This document shows positions 27,709 through 36,542 of a stretch of DNA of 64,000 nt, piece after piece; positions within the stretch are counted from its first letter, which is position 1; the number at the start of each line of letters is the position of its first letter. The stretch is taken from NCBI RefSeq assembly GCF_029392675.1, contig NZ_CP113941.1, forward strand, positions 1,166,001 through 1,230,000. Reading direction: 5' to 3'. The notes beneath the pieces were generated by a model that was not told where the DNA came from, made no database searches, and saw only the letters and a list, made by a program, of their open reading frames with translations. This DNA is from Lactobacillus sp. ESL0684. Its GTDB lineage: Bacteria; Bacillota; Bacilli; Lactobacillales; Lactobacillaceae. Made by a program: the position numbers and the translations under genes.

Positions 27709-28482
27709 ATGAAACATGAACACAATCTTGTTAAAGAACAACAGTTACAAAAATTGCTGGCTAACTTGCCAATTACTCTGACTTGGTACAAGCGAATTTC
27801 GTCAACCAATACTTCTGCTAAACAAATTGCTGATAGAATATCTGACCCTGGTTTCATGTTAATAGGCAGCGATGAGCAAACGGCCGGTTATGGTAAAAAG
27901 GATCGCAAGTTTATTTCTAGCGCAGGAGGAGTCTATCTCTCACTAATCTGTCCAATTGATAACTTATCCAGACACAATCAAGGTCTGTTAACGACCGGGA
28001 TTGCTTGGTGCTTGCATGAAGCTATCTTAGAACTATTTCACTTAGATACTGAGATTAAGTGGGTAAACGATTTATTATTTAAGCAAAAAAAGATAGCCGG
28101 TATTTTAGTTGAACAGGTAAAACCCCAGTTAGCAGTCATCGGAATTGGTTGTAATTTACATCAAGCAACTCCAGACCTTGAGTTAGCTAATGCTGCTAAT
28201 TTACTAGTAAATCCACCAACTGATGCCCTATTTTGCCAATTTGTTAATAATCTAATCCAAAAGATTGTGCAAATATTACCCAATTTTGCTGAAGGTAAGT
28301 TTTTGACAGATTATAAAAAACGACTAACTATGCTTGGCCATGATATAACCGTGCAAATAGGGCATAAAAAGTTAACCGGCCGCGCGATTGATCTTGACCA
28401 AAACGCTAATTTGATTTTACAAATTGGAGCAACCCACTATACTCTCAATAGCGGTGAAGTAACTAAAGTTAGACCAAATTAA
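27709..28482 (+). CDS. birA: Biotin--[acetyl-CoA-carboxylase] ligase, monofunctional
   Basis: A 257-residue biotin protein ligase without the N-terminal repressor HTH, so it is enzyme only. The biotinyl-AMP region D-E-Q-T-A-G-Y-G-K-K-D-R-K is a variant of the usual G-R-G-R box; W-V-N-D-L-L-F-K-Q-K-K-I-A-G-I-L-V-E (catalytic Lys) is intact; a C-terminal SH3-like domain follows. It attaches biotin to AccB. Divergent from the fab operon and preceded by a FabT-like box. Confidence 0.93.
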   Translation: MKHEHNLVKEQQLQKLLANLPITLTWYKRISSTNTSAKQIADRISDPGFMLIGSDEQTAGYGKKDRKFISSAGGVYLSLICPIDNLSRHNQGLLTTGIAWCLHEAILELFHLDTEIKWVNDLLFKQKKIAGILVEQVKPQLAVIGIGCNLHQATPDLELANAANLLVNPPTDALFCQFVNNLIQKIVQILPNFAEGKFLTDYKKRLTMLGHDITVQIGHKKLTGRAIDLDQNANLILQIGATHYTLNSGEVTKVRPN

Positions 28483-28513
28483 ATAACCAACCAAATTACT
28501 TGGTTGGTTATTT
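28482..28513. terminator. Bidirectional terminator
   Basis: AATAACCAACCAA / TTGGTTGGTTATT perfect stem with a T run; lies between birA and the converging ABC-F gene. Confidence 0.88.
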
Positions 28514-28514
28514 T

Positions 28515-29891
28515 TTAATTAATTATAATTTTATTATTTGCAATATGCCAAATAGTAGTAGCCACATTTTGCACTAATGCTTGATCATGAGAGATCAATA
28601 ATACTGCCCCAGAAAACTGCTGCATAAACTGCTCTAAAGCTTGAATTGAAGCCAAATCAAGATAGTTAGTTGGCTCATCTAACAATAAAAAATTAAGCTC
28701 GCTTAGTAAAACTTTAGCGAGCGCTACCTTAGTCTGCTGACCATCGCTTAACTCATCAACTGGCTGATTAAACAGTTCCCGCTCAATTCCCATTGAGGCT
28801 AATAAAGTTAAAGCTTCGGATTCAGCCACATTTGCTGTCGTCATCACATTTTGCTTAACTGTTCTAGACCAAATCAAGTTCTTAATCTGCTGACTAAAAT
28901 AACCAATCTTAGCTGCTGGACTGAGACTAACTGCATCACTATGCAACATTTGCGTAATAAATGTCGTTTTACCACTGCCATTATCTCCTATTAGGGCAAT
29001 CTTATCACTTGCCCGAATGCTAGCCGTAAATGGTTGCCAGAGCGTTTGGCCATAAAAATCACCGCGATATTTATTAAATTTTACTAATACCTGATTCTTC
29101 AAATTATTAGTAACTTGATGATCAATCTTAATTTGTTTAGTTTTTCGCGGTTGCTTGACTGCTTGCAATTTAGTTATTTGTTGCTTAAGTGCTTTAGCAG
29201 AGCGATCTAACTTCTTTTGTTTATTCGCATAATAATTTTTTACATTCTTAGCCTCATTTTTGCCAACACCCTTAGGTGCCTTAGTCGCCCTATTAGCTTG
29301 GTTTTGTTTAGTAGTGAGCGCTGCCTGTAACTTTTTCTTTTCCTTAGTTTGATTTTCCCATAATTTGACCTGATTTTGCCGCTGACGAGTCTGCATTTGG
29401 ACAAAGGAGTCATAATTACCAACATATTCAGTTATTTTTTGTTGTTCAATTGACCATATTTTGGTACAAATCGCATTGAGTAAATATCGATCATGCGAAA
29501 CTAAAATGATCGTTCCTCGATAACGTTTAAGTAGGTTAATTAATAGTTCAACATGCTGGCTGTCAAGATTATTAGTGGGCTCATCAAGCAGCAATAGCTT
29601 GTTAGCTACTAAAATTTGATTGCGTTCAAGCTGCCATTGCTGCTGTCCACCACTAAGTGCTAAGTTTGAATCTACACTCGCCGCAATGTAATTCGCGCTT
29701 TGCTTAACGATGATTTGTCCTTGGTCAAGTGGTAACTCATGAGCAATTAGTCTAAGCAAGGTAGTTTTGCCAGCTCCATTATTGCCAACAATACCAACAC
29801 GATCATGTTCATTAACAATTAAGTGGGTAGCAGAAAAAAGCGTCCGCGCATTGACCTGCTGACTTATTTTTTGGATATCAATTATTTGCAT
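28515..29891 (-). CDS. ABC-F family ATPase
   Basis: A 458-residue soluble protein with two ABC domains and no membrane segment. Walker A motifs are G-N-N-G-A-G-K-T-T (about 36-44) and G-D-N-G-S-G-K-T-T (about 300-308). Signatures are L-S-G-G-Q-Q-Q-W, with W instead of the usual R, and L-S-D-G-Q-Q-T-K. Both D-E-P-T-N boxes are present. A lysine-rich linker of about 100 residues lies between the domains. ABC-F proteins act on ribosomes; some protect against macrolides, lincosamides or pleuromutilins. It is short for an antibiotic-resistance factor, so resistance is only a possibility. Confidence 0.88.
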   Translation of the reverse strand: MQIIDIQKISQQVNARTLFSATHLIVNEHDRVGIVGNNGAGKTTLLRLIAHELPLDQGQIIVKQSANYIAASVDSNLALSGGQQQWQLERNQILVANKLLLLDEPTNNLDSQHVELLINLLKRYRGTIILVSHDRYLLNAICTKIWSIEQQKITEYVGNYDSFVQMQTRQRQNQVKLWENQTKEKKKLQAALTTKQNQANRATKAPKGVGKNEAKNVKNYYANKQKKLDRSAKALKQQITKLQAVKQPRKTKQIKIDHQVTNNLKNQVLVKFNKYRGDFYGQTLWQPFTASIRASDKIALIGDNGSGKTTFITQMLHSDAVSLSPAAKIGYFSQQIKNLIWSRTVKQNVMTTANVAESEALTLLASMGIERELFNQPVDELSDGQQTKVALAKVLLSELNFLLLDEPTNYLDLASIQALEQFMQQFSGAVLLISHDQALVQNVATTIWHIANNKIIIN

Positions 29892-30033
29892 AGTAATCCC
29901 ATCATTTTTATTAAGTTAAAATATTAAATTGTTGTTATTTTTACTTAAAATTCTTCATTGGATCTACCTGCGATATTTATGACAATTAAATTAATTTAAT
30001 CATAAACTATTTAACCCTAAAAGTAAAGACAGT

Positions 30034-30480
30034 TTAACTTAGACTGTGTCGCCTATTCTTAATTAACTCTAACACCACTTGTGAAAAAACATAACCTAAA
30101 GCAATTGCCCCAGCTACCATGCAAACGTGAATCGTTTTTTGTAAAGCAACCATCGGCGAATGATCAATTACGGCAGCGATTGCCTGATACCCACTTACTC
30201 CAGGCACCAGCGGTACCAAGCCAATCACAAACATTGTACTGGGCATTTTCTTTTTAGCAGCGAGCAAAATTCCTAAACTCCCAACCACAAAGGCCGCAAC
30301 AAAATTCGCCAAAATTGCGCCAAAATCAAAGTTAACCATAAACCAGTAAACTAACCAACCAACACCAGCAATTAATCCTGCCGCATTCAGCGCATCTTTA
30401 GGTAAATTAATAAATACCCCAAACATGATAGTCCCTAAATAGCTGAATAGCGCCTGAATAATAAAATGATAAAAGCTCAT
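30034..30480 (-). CDS. ThrE-type threonine/serine exporter, small subunit
   Basis: A 148-residue membrane protein with four or five hydrophobic segments, matching the C-terminal (DUF3815/ThrE_2) half of ThrE exporters. G-L-V-P-L-V-P-G-V-S-G-Y is a typical conserved loop. Its partner is encoded 15 bases upstream; together they equal a complete ThrE. Substrates are inferred from the family. Confidence 0.88.
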   Translation of the reverse strand: MSFYHFIIQALFSYLGTIMFGVFINLPKDALNAAGLIAGVGWLVYWFMVNFDFGAILANFVAAFVVGSLGILLAAKKKMPSTMFVIGLVPLVPGVSGYQAIAAVIDHSPMVALQKTIHVCMVAGAIALGYVFSQVVLELIKNRRHSLS

Positions 30481-30495
30481 TATCTATTCCTTTCA

Positions 30496-31242
30496 TTATG
30501 CATAATGCAAAACTACCCCAATGCCAAATGCTAAGGCACAAAGTGTAATAATACTTTCCATTAAACGTTCAAGACCCGATAATAAATTACCTTCAAAAAT
30601 ATCACGGACAGCCGTGATCATGGGAATACCAGGAACCGGCGGCATAACCGCCCCAATAATAATATTTTGTACATTGAAACCTAAATGCAACCTTACCCCA
30701 ATTACGGCACATACCCCAATGCATAGCGCACCAACAAATTCACTAATAAACCGAATTCGGACGTGAGTTGATAGATACAGCGTTACCCAATAGCCTATTG
30801 CTGAAGTCATAAAAGCTAAAGGGAAATCGCGCCAATCATAGGTTTGTGTAAAAATATACATAAACAATGCGCCTTCCATTCCAGCAGCTAAAGTCTGTAA
30901 CCAAATTGGAAATTGTGGACCAGAAGCTTGAACTCCCAATAATTCTCGCTCTAATTGATCTAAACTAATTTTGCCAGCTGTATAATGCCTCGATAATTGA
31001 TTAACCTTGCTAATACGCGCCATATTAATACTACGTTTTTCAACCTGAACAAATCGACTATAAGAGGTGCGAGGCAAACTAACCAAAACTCCAGTTAAAC
31101 TGATAAATGCTTCCGGGTTCTCGTTTGTAGCACACTTGATTATTCGCTTGGTAGTATCCTCAACCCGCCAAATTTCTGAACCTGATTCAATCAGCAATTT
31201 AGCTGCCAAGACACCTACATTAATTGCTTGTTTTCTTAACAT
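30496..31242 (-). CDS. ThrE-type threonine/serine exporter, large subunit
   Basis: A 248-residue protein with an N-terminal cytoplasmic domain (I-E-S-G-S-E-I-W-R-V-E-D-T near residues 17-30) and five C-terminal membrane helices (DUF1212/ThrE_1). The loop M-P-P-V-P-G-I-P-M-I mirrors the V-P-G loop in the small subunit. The ATG at 31242 is used; a GTG four codons upstream is possible. Confidence 0.88.
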   Translation of the reverse strand: MLRKQAINVGVLAAKLLIESGSEIWRVEDTTKRIIKCATNENPEAFISLTGVLVSLPRTSYSRFVQVEKRSINMARISKVNQLSRHYTAGKISLDQLERELLGVQASGPQFPIWLQTLAAGMEGALFMYIFTQTYDWRDFPLAFMTSAIGYWVTLYLSTHVRIRFISEFVGALCIGVCAVIGVRLHLGFNVQNIIIGAVMPPVPGIPMITAVRDIFEGNLLSGLERLMESIITLCALAFGIGVVLHYA

Positions 31243-31332
31243 GACACTTCCCACCCTTATAAAGAAAATTCTAACTAAAATTATACTTAACTTCCACCTT
31301 ATTTAGTTAAAACGAGCAAACTATTTTTGGGC

Positions 31333-31363
31333 AAAAAAAGACGTTAAGCAGTTTGCCTAACGT
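31333..31363 (-). terminator. Terminator of the M20 peptidase gene
   Basis: On the minus strand GACGTTA...TAACGTC followed by seven T. Confidence 0.8.
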
Positions 31364-31381
31364 CAATTTTAATCCCGAGCT

Positions 31382-32608
31382 TTACTTACCATAGTTTTGA
31401 AAGATTTGCTTATAAATTTCAATAAAATCAAGATACATTTGCTCAGAAACATATTCGTTATCTTGGTGTGGTGTATTGCTACCTGGACCATAGACTAGAT
31501 AGGCAAAACCGGTCTGGTTATTAATCAAGAATTTTGATGCATCAGTACCTCCTGAGACACCTTCATTTAAGATCATCCCCGGCTCATATGTTTGCCCTAA
31601 TAAACTCGCTTCTTGCTGCATTGCTTCGAGCTCTGCAGCCGATTGCTTTTGTTGTTGCACATAAGATTTAGCTGCTGCATGAACCACTTGGACTAATTTG
31701 GCATTTGGATCGCCAACAATCGGTACAATATTCATCCCAACAGACATTTCAATTTGGCCTTGATGATCAGCATTATATTGCTCAACCACGCTCTGCAATT
31801 CAGCAATAATGGTTTCATTGGTTAATTCTGGAATTGTACGAATATTAAGTTCTGCGTTAGCAGTCCCAGGAATGGCATTAACCTGATTACCGCCATGGAT
31901 AACATCAATATTAAAAACTGTATCACCTAAAACTTCATTATGCTTATCTTCACTAAGCTCATGCATGCGCTGCTTAATTTGATTCAGCAATTCTAACATA
32001 TTTTCTACGGCATTAATGCCCAGGAATGGCATTGAACTATGTGCAGTCTTACCCTTAGCCAGTAAGTTAATATTAATTTCACCCTTGCTAGCATAAACTG
32101 ACCGATTATACCCAGATGGTTCGCCAATTAACAAGGCATCTGCGTCGTCAAGATAACCTGCTTGTTGCAATTGCTCTGCTCCCGGCTGACCAACTTCTTC
32201 GCCAGCAGTTGCAAGTAAATGAATTGTCCCAGGAATTTCGACTTGCTTTTCTTTAAGTTCAATTAAAGCAATCACCATTGCAGCCAGACCTGCCTTCATA
32301 TCAGTAGTCCCGCGACCATAAAGTAGATCGCCCTTTTTACTGATCTTGAATGGATCGCTGTTCCACTTATCTTCATTGACATCGACTGTATCCATATGAC
32401 CAGAAATTACCAAGACTGGCTTACCAGAACCGACTTCAGCTACTAAATTTGCCCGATTAGTTGCACCCTTTAATGGTAAAATCTCGTTCTTGATTCCAGC
32501 ATTATCTAACAACTTCTTGAGGTAATTGGCAACTGGTAACTCGTCCCCATTAACCGAATGAAGTTCAACCAAGTCTGACAAAATTTGCATTCTTTGTTCT
32601 TTTTCCAT
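31382..32608 (-). CDS. ArgE/DapE-family M20 metallopeptidase
   Basis: A 408-residue M20 deacylase/peptidase. Metal ligands are visible in S-G-H-M-D-T-V-D (His, Asp), D-M-K-A-G (bridging Asp), A-G-E-E-V-G (general base and ligand Glu), and the C-terminal D-N-E-Y-V-S region with a late His in N-T-P-H-Q-D. Annotated relatives are succinyl-diaminopimelate desuccinylase or acetylornithine deacetylase. No lysine or arginine genes lie nearby, so a peptidase or general deacylase role is equally likely. Confidence 0.9.
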   Translation of the reverse strand: MEKEQRMQILSDLVELHSVNGDELPVANYLKKLLDNAGIKNEILPLKGATNRANLVAEVGSGKPVLVISGHMDTVDVNEDKWNSDPFKISKKGDLLYGRGTTDMKAGLAAMVIALIELKEKQVEIPGTIHLLATAGEEVGQPGAEQLQQAGYLDDADALLIGEPSGYNRSVYASKGEININLLAKGKTAHSSMPFLGINAVENMLELLNQIKQRMHELSEDKHNEVLGDTVFNIDVIHGGNQVNAIPGTANAELNIRTIPELTNETIIAELQSVVEQYNADHQGQIEMSVGMNIVPIVGDPNAKLVQVVHAAAKSYVQQQKQSAAELEAMQQEASLLGQTYEPGMILNEGVSGGTDASKFLINNQTGFAYLVYGPGSNTPHQDNEYVSEQMYLDFIEIYKQIFQNYGK

Positions 32609-32753
32609 CTAAATGCCTCCTATATTCGTCTACTAGGCATTATATAGCATATCTTGACTAATGCCAATTTAGTTTCTTTACCAATCGGCTAATTAGTTGG
32701 TATAATGACTCATTGAATATGCTAATATATAAAATAAAACTAAGGGGAATTAG

Positions 32754-33332
32754 ATGCGTTCTAATTATATGGACAAAAAAATTGTTAATACTTTCGCTAA
32801 ATTAACTAGTGTTTACGGTTACAAGGGCACAACTACTAAAAAGATCGCTACTGAAGCTGGGATTAATGAAAGTACTATTTTTCGCCATTTTGCTGATAAA
32901 AAGAGTATTTTAAATGCACTAATTGATCAATGTGAAAATGAAATTAATGAATATGAAGTCAATTTTGAATTAAGTGGTGATCCACAAAAGGATATCCAAA
33001 ATGCCGTTAATCTTTCACAACACTTTTTAGAGAAGCATCGCAGCATTTTCTTTATTTCACTCCACGAAAACCAAGATTATCCAGAATTACTTAATGCCAG
33101 TCAAAATATTATCATTATGGAAAAATACCTCTATCGTAAACTATTTCAGGAAATGATAAAGGCTAGCGAAATTCCAGCTGACACTAATGTTAATTTGGAA
33201 GTCAGTAACCTGTTATTAATGAATCTAGGTCAAGTTGTCTTTAAATTCGCTTACAGCAAATTACCACAAAACATATCTGATCAGGATTATCTTGATAATA
33301 ATATTGCAAAATTCGCAGAACATTTAAAATAG
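32754..33332 (+). CDS. TetR/AcrR-family regulator
   Basis: A 192-residue TetR-like protein. Helix-turn-helix near residues 24-52: T-T-K-K-I-A-T-E-A-G-I-N-E-S-T-I-F-R-H-F. The ligand-binding half is helical and not assignable. GGGGAA precedes the ATG. Divergent from the M20 peptidase and converging with the marR gene; its target is not evident. Confidence 0.9.
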   Translation: MRSNYMDKKIVNTFAKLTSVYGYKGTTTKKIATEAGINESTIFRHFADKKSILNALIDQCENEINEYEVNFELSGDPQKDIQNAVNLSQHFLEKHRSIFFISLHENQDYPELLNASQNIIIMEKYLYRKLFQEMIKASEIPADTNVNLEVSNLLLMNLGQVVFKFAYSKLPQNISDQDYLDNNIAKFAEHLK

Positions 33333-33337
33333 ATAAT

Positions 33338-33372
33338 AAAAGCAGCTACATCGACTCGGTGTAGCTGCTTTT
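33338..33372. terminator. Bidirectional terminator
   Basis: AAAGCAGCTACA / TGTAGCTGCTTT perfect stem, shared by the TetR and MarR transcripts. Confidence 0.88.
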
Positions 33373-33375
33373 ATC

Positions 33376-33801
33376 TTACTTATTTAATGCTTGTTCTAGT
33401 TTAACTAGATCTGCCATCAATTCCTGTTTAGCCTGTCTGCCCAAAATTTGCTCGGTTTCTTGTTCTGAAGCTATAAAATATTGAGTAACTTGTTCGTCAA
33501 GCTGTTCTGCTTTTTGTGTGAGTTCAAGCTCCTTTAGGCGTGCATCCACTGAACTAGTCTTTCTAACAATTAACCCTTTTTGAACCATTAAATTTAGAAT
33601 ATTAGTTGCTGTTGACTTCCTAATATTAAATTCATGTTCGACATCTTTTTGGTAAAGTGGCTTTTTCTGTCTAAAAGAAGCCAAATATTCAATTATTAGC
33701 ATTTGAGTACCAGTTAAGCCGATACTTTTAGCATAGTGATCAAGATTACGACTATACACATTTTGCAATCTCTGTAACAGCAGACCTAGTCTTCTTTGCA
33801 T
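33376..33801 (-). CDS. MarR-family regulator
   Basis: A 141-residue MarR protein; winged helix around residues 55-95 (R-K-S-T-A-T-N-I-L-N-L-M-V-Q-K-G-L-I followed by D-A-R-L-K). Its start codon overlaps the MFS transporter stop by one base, so they form one operon with the transporter first. It very likely represses this operon via the palindrome at 35208-35227. Confidence 0.9.
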   Translation of the reverse strand: MQRRLGLLLQRLQNVYSRNLDHYAKSIGLTGTQMLIIEYLASFRQKKPLYQKDVEHEFNIRKSTATNILNLMVQKGLIVRKTSSVDARLKELELTQKAEQLDEQVTQYFIASEQETEQILGRQAKQELMADLVKLEQALNK

Positions 33802-35192
33802 TATTTCTTTACCTCATTAGTAGCGCGATAAAGTAAGTATACACCAATAATAACGAGAATAATTAAAAAGATTAGCCCACTTTGAGCACCACTAATAAAC
33901 TTAGCGGCAGCATTTGGCGCGTGACTAGCTTGCTCTACTGCTTGAACAATCGCTGAGACAATTGCGGTGCCAACTGCACCAGCAAATTGTTGTGCCATAT
34001 TAAATAGCCCATTGCCATCAGCATTCTCTTTTTCAGTCAAGGCACCCAAAGAACTAGTCATCGTGTTACCCATCACTAGTCCGATACCAACCATGACAAT
34101 GCTATAAAATAACATAATTTTGCCCGCTGAAAGATTTGCTGAAAAGCCGCAGAAAAGTAACCCGCCAAGTATTTCTAAGATACCTCCCAGCATAATTGGC
34201 TTACGCGCGCCATAATTATCCAATAAACGTCCAGCTATTGGTGAAAGAATTGCACCTAAGAGAGCACCTATCAACATCAATAGACCTGCTGTCAAGGCTG
34301 TCTGCTGATTAGCGATTTGCGCATAATTAGGTAAAATAAATGATAGCCCCAAAGTGTTAATTTGAAATAGAAAATACGCACATAGGCCATACGTAAATTT
34401 GCTTTGCTTAAACACTTGCAAGTTAATTAAGGGCTTGTCTGCAACAAGAGAATGCTTAATAAAAATAGTCAGTGCAACTATTCCCAAAATTAATGGTATC
34501 CAAAAGCTCAGCGGTTTACGCAGAATTGTCGATAAATTGCTAAACGCTAAGATAACCCCAATAAACGTAACTGCAATACTTAGAAAACCAACCCAATCCA
34601 AACTTGGCTTTTCTAGGTCATACGGATCTTTGGTAATAAAGATTAAGCCAAGAATTAAAGAAATCACCATGATCGGAATCACTAAAATAAAAATAAACCG
34701 CCAGCCTAACTTATTAACTATAAGTCCGCCAAAACTTGGTCCTAAAGCTGGGGCAACAGCTGTAATCATCGTGCCAATTCCCATAATTAACCCAATTTTT
34801 TCAAATGGCGTTCTTTCCAGAATTAGATTAAACATCAGTGGAATCGCAATGCCTGCAGCAATTCCCTGTACAACTCGGCCAAGAACTAATAATTCAAAAT
34901 GATTGGCACTTGCATCAATTATTAATCCTAAAATAAATAGAGTTGCAGCCACAATAAATAATTTACGCGAACTGAAATTCTTCTTCAAATAAACTGACAG
35001 TGGCATAACAATCGAGGCAACCAGTAAATAGCCCGTTGTCATCCACTGAACTGTGGCCATATTAACCTGAAATTCATGCATTAACGTTGGAAAAGTCACA
35101 TTTCCCGCCGTTTCAATTAATACACCACAAAATGACATTAATCCTGCTGCCAGAATAGAACAGATTAACTTTATATCTAACTTCCTTTGCAT
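33801..35192 (-). CDS. MFS multidrug transporter, DHA2 (EmrB/QacA) type
   Basis: A 463-residue transporter with about 14 hydrophobic helices. The segments W-M-T-T-G-Y-L-L (helix 2 region), L-G-R-V-V-Q-G-I-A-A-G (motif B) and G-P-S-F-G-G (motif C, antiporter type) indicate a proton-coupled drug exporter. Substrate not predictable. AGGAGG precedes the ATG, and a perfect palindrome lies immediately upstream of that ribosome site. Confidence 0.93.
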   Translation of the reverse strand: MQRKLDIKLICSILAAGLMSFCGVLIETAGNVTFPTLMHEFQVNMATVQWMTTGYLLVASIVMPLSVYLKKNFSSRKLFIVAATLFILGLIIDASANHFELLVLGRVVQGIAAGIAIPLMFNLILERTPFEKIGLIMGIGTMITAVAPALGPSFGGLIVNKLGWRFIFILVIPIMVISLILGLIFITKDPYDLEKPSLDWVGFLSIAVTFIGVILAFSNLSTILRKPLSFWIPLILGIVALTIFIKHSLVADKPLINLQVFKQSKFTYGLCAYFLFQINTLGLSFILPNYAQIANQQTALTAGLLMLIGALLGAILSPIAGRLLDNYGARKPIMLGGILEILGGLLFCGFSANLSAGKIMLFYSIVMVGIGLVMGNTMTSSLGALTEKENADGNGLFNMAQQFAGAVGTAIVSAIVQAVEQASHAPNAAAKFISGAQSGLIFLIILVIIGVYLLYRATNEVKK

Positions 35193-35207
35193 CTATTTTT
35201 CCTCCTA

Positions 35208-35227
35208 TTAGTTAGCTTGCTAACTAA
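35208..35227. promoter_or_regulatory. Palindromic operator of the MFS-marR operon
   Basis: TTAGTTAGC-TT-GCTAACTAA, perfect 9-bp arms, directly before the AGGAGG of the transporter gene. A second repeat ATACTA-G-TAGTAT follows at about 35234-35246 and overlaps a likely -10. Confidence 0.75.
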
Positions 35228-35286
35228 ATATCTATACTAGTAGTATGTAAATAAAAATGCAAGTTGTATTCGTTATCAAAATAAAA

Positions 35287-35317
35287 CAGGCTAGTTACAC
35301 TCATCGTAACTAGCCTG
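35287..35317 (-). terminator. Terminator after the membrane protein gene
   Basis: CAGGCTAGTTAC / GTAACTAGCCTG stem with TTTT on the minus strand side. Confidence 0.75.
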
Positions 35318-35333
35318 CTTCATCTTAAAATAA

Positions 35334-36047
35334 TTAAGCACGCTTTTTGGTTAACTTCAAACAGATTGGCCAGATAAGACCAGCAACAATTCCGATTAAC
35401 AAGCCCCACCATAATTGTTGTGAATTGACAAAATTGATTCCATGATACAATTGCTTTTGCAAGACAGTTACTAACTGATTGGCATAAAACTGCAAAAATC
35501 CAAAGGAACCAATTGCTGCTAATAAGGTAACTATCGACGCAAAATATCGACCAAACACTGCCAATAGTGCAGCCAAAGTAAAGACCAAGACCATTGCAAA
35601 GGCGAAATATTGAAAAACACTAATTACTTGATCAACTTGCTCAGCATTTTCCTTTAATTCATGGTTAAGCTTATGTAGAATCACTTCACTAACAGCTTCT
35701 TGTACCTGATTGTTTTCCGGTAAAGCCAAATCATGAGCAGTTAGTTCACCATTTTGTTTATAAGTCACGCCTAAGTCATACAAACTATTGTACGAAAAAT
35801 CTCGTTGATACTTCTTAGGTAAGGCTTCAAGCACCTTATCCTCTAAGCCAAACTTTTGAGCCAACTCTAAAGAAGCTTTTAATTTTGGATCATTTTCTGC
35901 ATCAACTGACTTATGTAGCACTTCCTTAGCCATATCACGAGTGTTGGCAACATTTAATTGCAATGGGCTAGTCAAAAGTAGGTAGCCTGACAGACAAATT
36001 AAAACTGTAAACACTAATCGCAAAAGAATTGTGCTAATTTTTTTCAT
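35334..36047 (-). CDS. Membrane protein of unknown function downstream of a CopY/BlaI-type regulator
   Basis: A 237-residue protein I do not recognise. It has an N-terminal membrane helix (about 5-27), a polar extracytoplasmic domain of about 110 residues, then three helices in the C-terminal third and a basic tail. The ATG at 36047 is preceded by AGGAGG; a longer frame upstream has no support. It follows the regulator by 34 bases and is its probable target. Confidence 0.75.
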   Translation of the reverse strand: MKKISTILLRLVFTVLICLSGYLLLTSPLQLNVANTRDMAKEVLHKSVDAENDPKLKASLELAQKFGLEDKVLEALPKKYQRDFSYNSLYDLGVTYKQNGELTAHDLALPENNQVQEAVSEVILHKLNHELKENAEQVDQVISVFQYFAFAMVLVFTLAALLAVFGRYFASIVTLLAAIGSFGFLQFYANQLVTVLQKQLYHGINFVNSQQLWWGLLIGIVAGLIWPICLKLTKKRA

Positions 36048-36081
36048 TCTAATACCTCCTAGTGTAAATCTTACTCTTTCC

Positions 36082-36519
36082 CTAACAATCATGTTGCTCG
36101 GAAGCTAAGCAATTACAATCAACTCTGTCTGGAGCCTGTTGCTCTTTTTGCGTCAATTGCTTTTCAAGTTTTTCAATATCAGATTTTGACAACGGAACAT
36201 CCTTAATTAGTTCTAGCAGCATTTGCCCTTTGTGCATATCGCACATATGCCCCATCATCTGGCGAGTTGCCTCAAGCATCATTTGATTTTCACTAACTGT
36301 TGCTGAATAAACGAATCTACGACCATCCTTACGTGTCTTTAACAGCCCTTTTTTAACAAGACGACCCATCAAAGTCTTGATGGTTGATTCAGACCAAGCT
36401 TTTTTAGTCTGTAATTCTGCAATTACTTGTCCAGTATGAATTTCACCGAGTGTCCAAACAATTCGCATAACTTCCCATTCGGCTTCAGAAATATTATGTA
36501 CGTTATTTTTTGTAACCAT
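36082..36519 (-). CDS. BlaI/MecI/CopY-family repressor
   Basis: A 145-residue winged-helix repressor (T-L-M-G-R-L-V-K-K-G-L-L near 50-61). The C-terminal tail carries C-N-C and a final C, partly like the C-x-C-x4-C-x-C copper hook of CopY but with altered spacing and one cysteine missing. No copper ATPase gene follows, and no TACAnnTGTA cop box was seen upstream. Metal control is therefore uncertain. It is separated by 23 bases from the HAD gene upstream. Confidence 0.82.
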   Translation of the reverse strand: MVTKNNVHNISEAEWEVMRIVWTLGEIHTGQVIAELQTKKAWSESTIKTLMGRLVKKGLLKTRKDGRRFVYSATVSENQMMLEATRQMMGHMCDMHKGQMLLELIKDVPLSKSDIEKLEKQLTQKEQQAPDRVDCNCLASEQHDC

Positions 36520-36542
36520 TTACTTAGCCTAACTTCATTTTA

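Noticed and set aside
36520-36542. Copper-type operator (TACAnnTGTA) before the CopY-like gene
   Set aside because: Searched by eye in the short gap and upstream of the HAD gene; not found.
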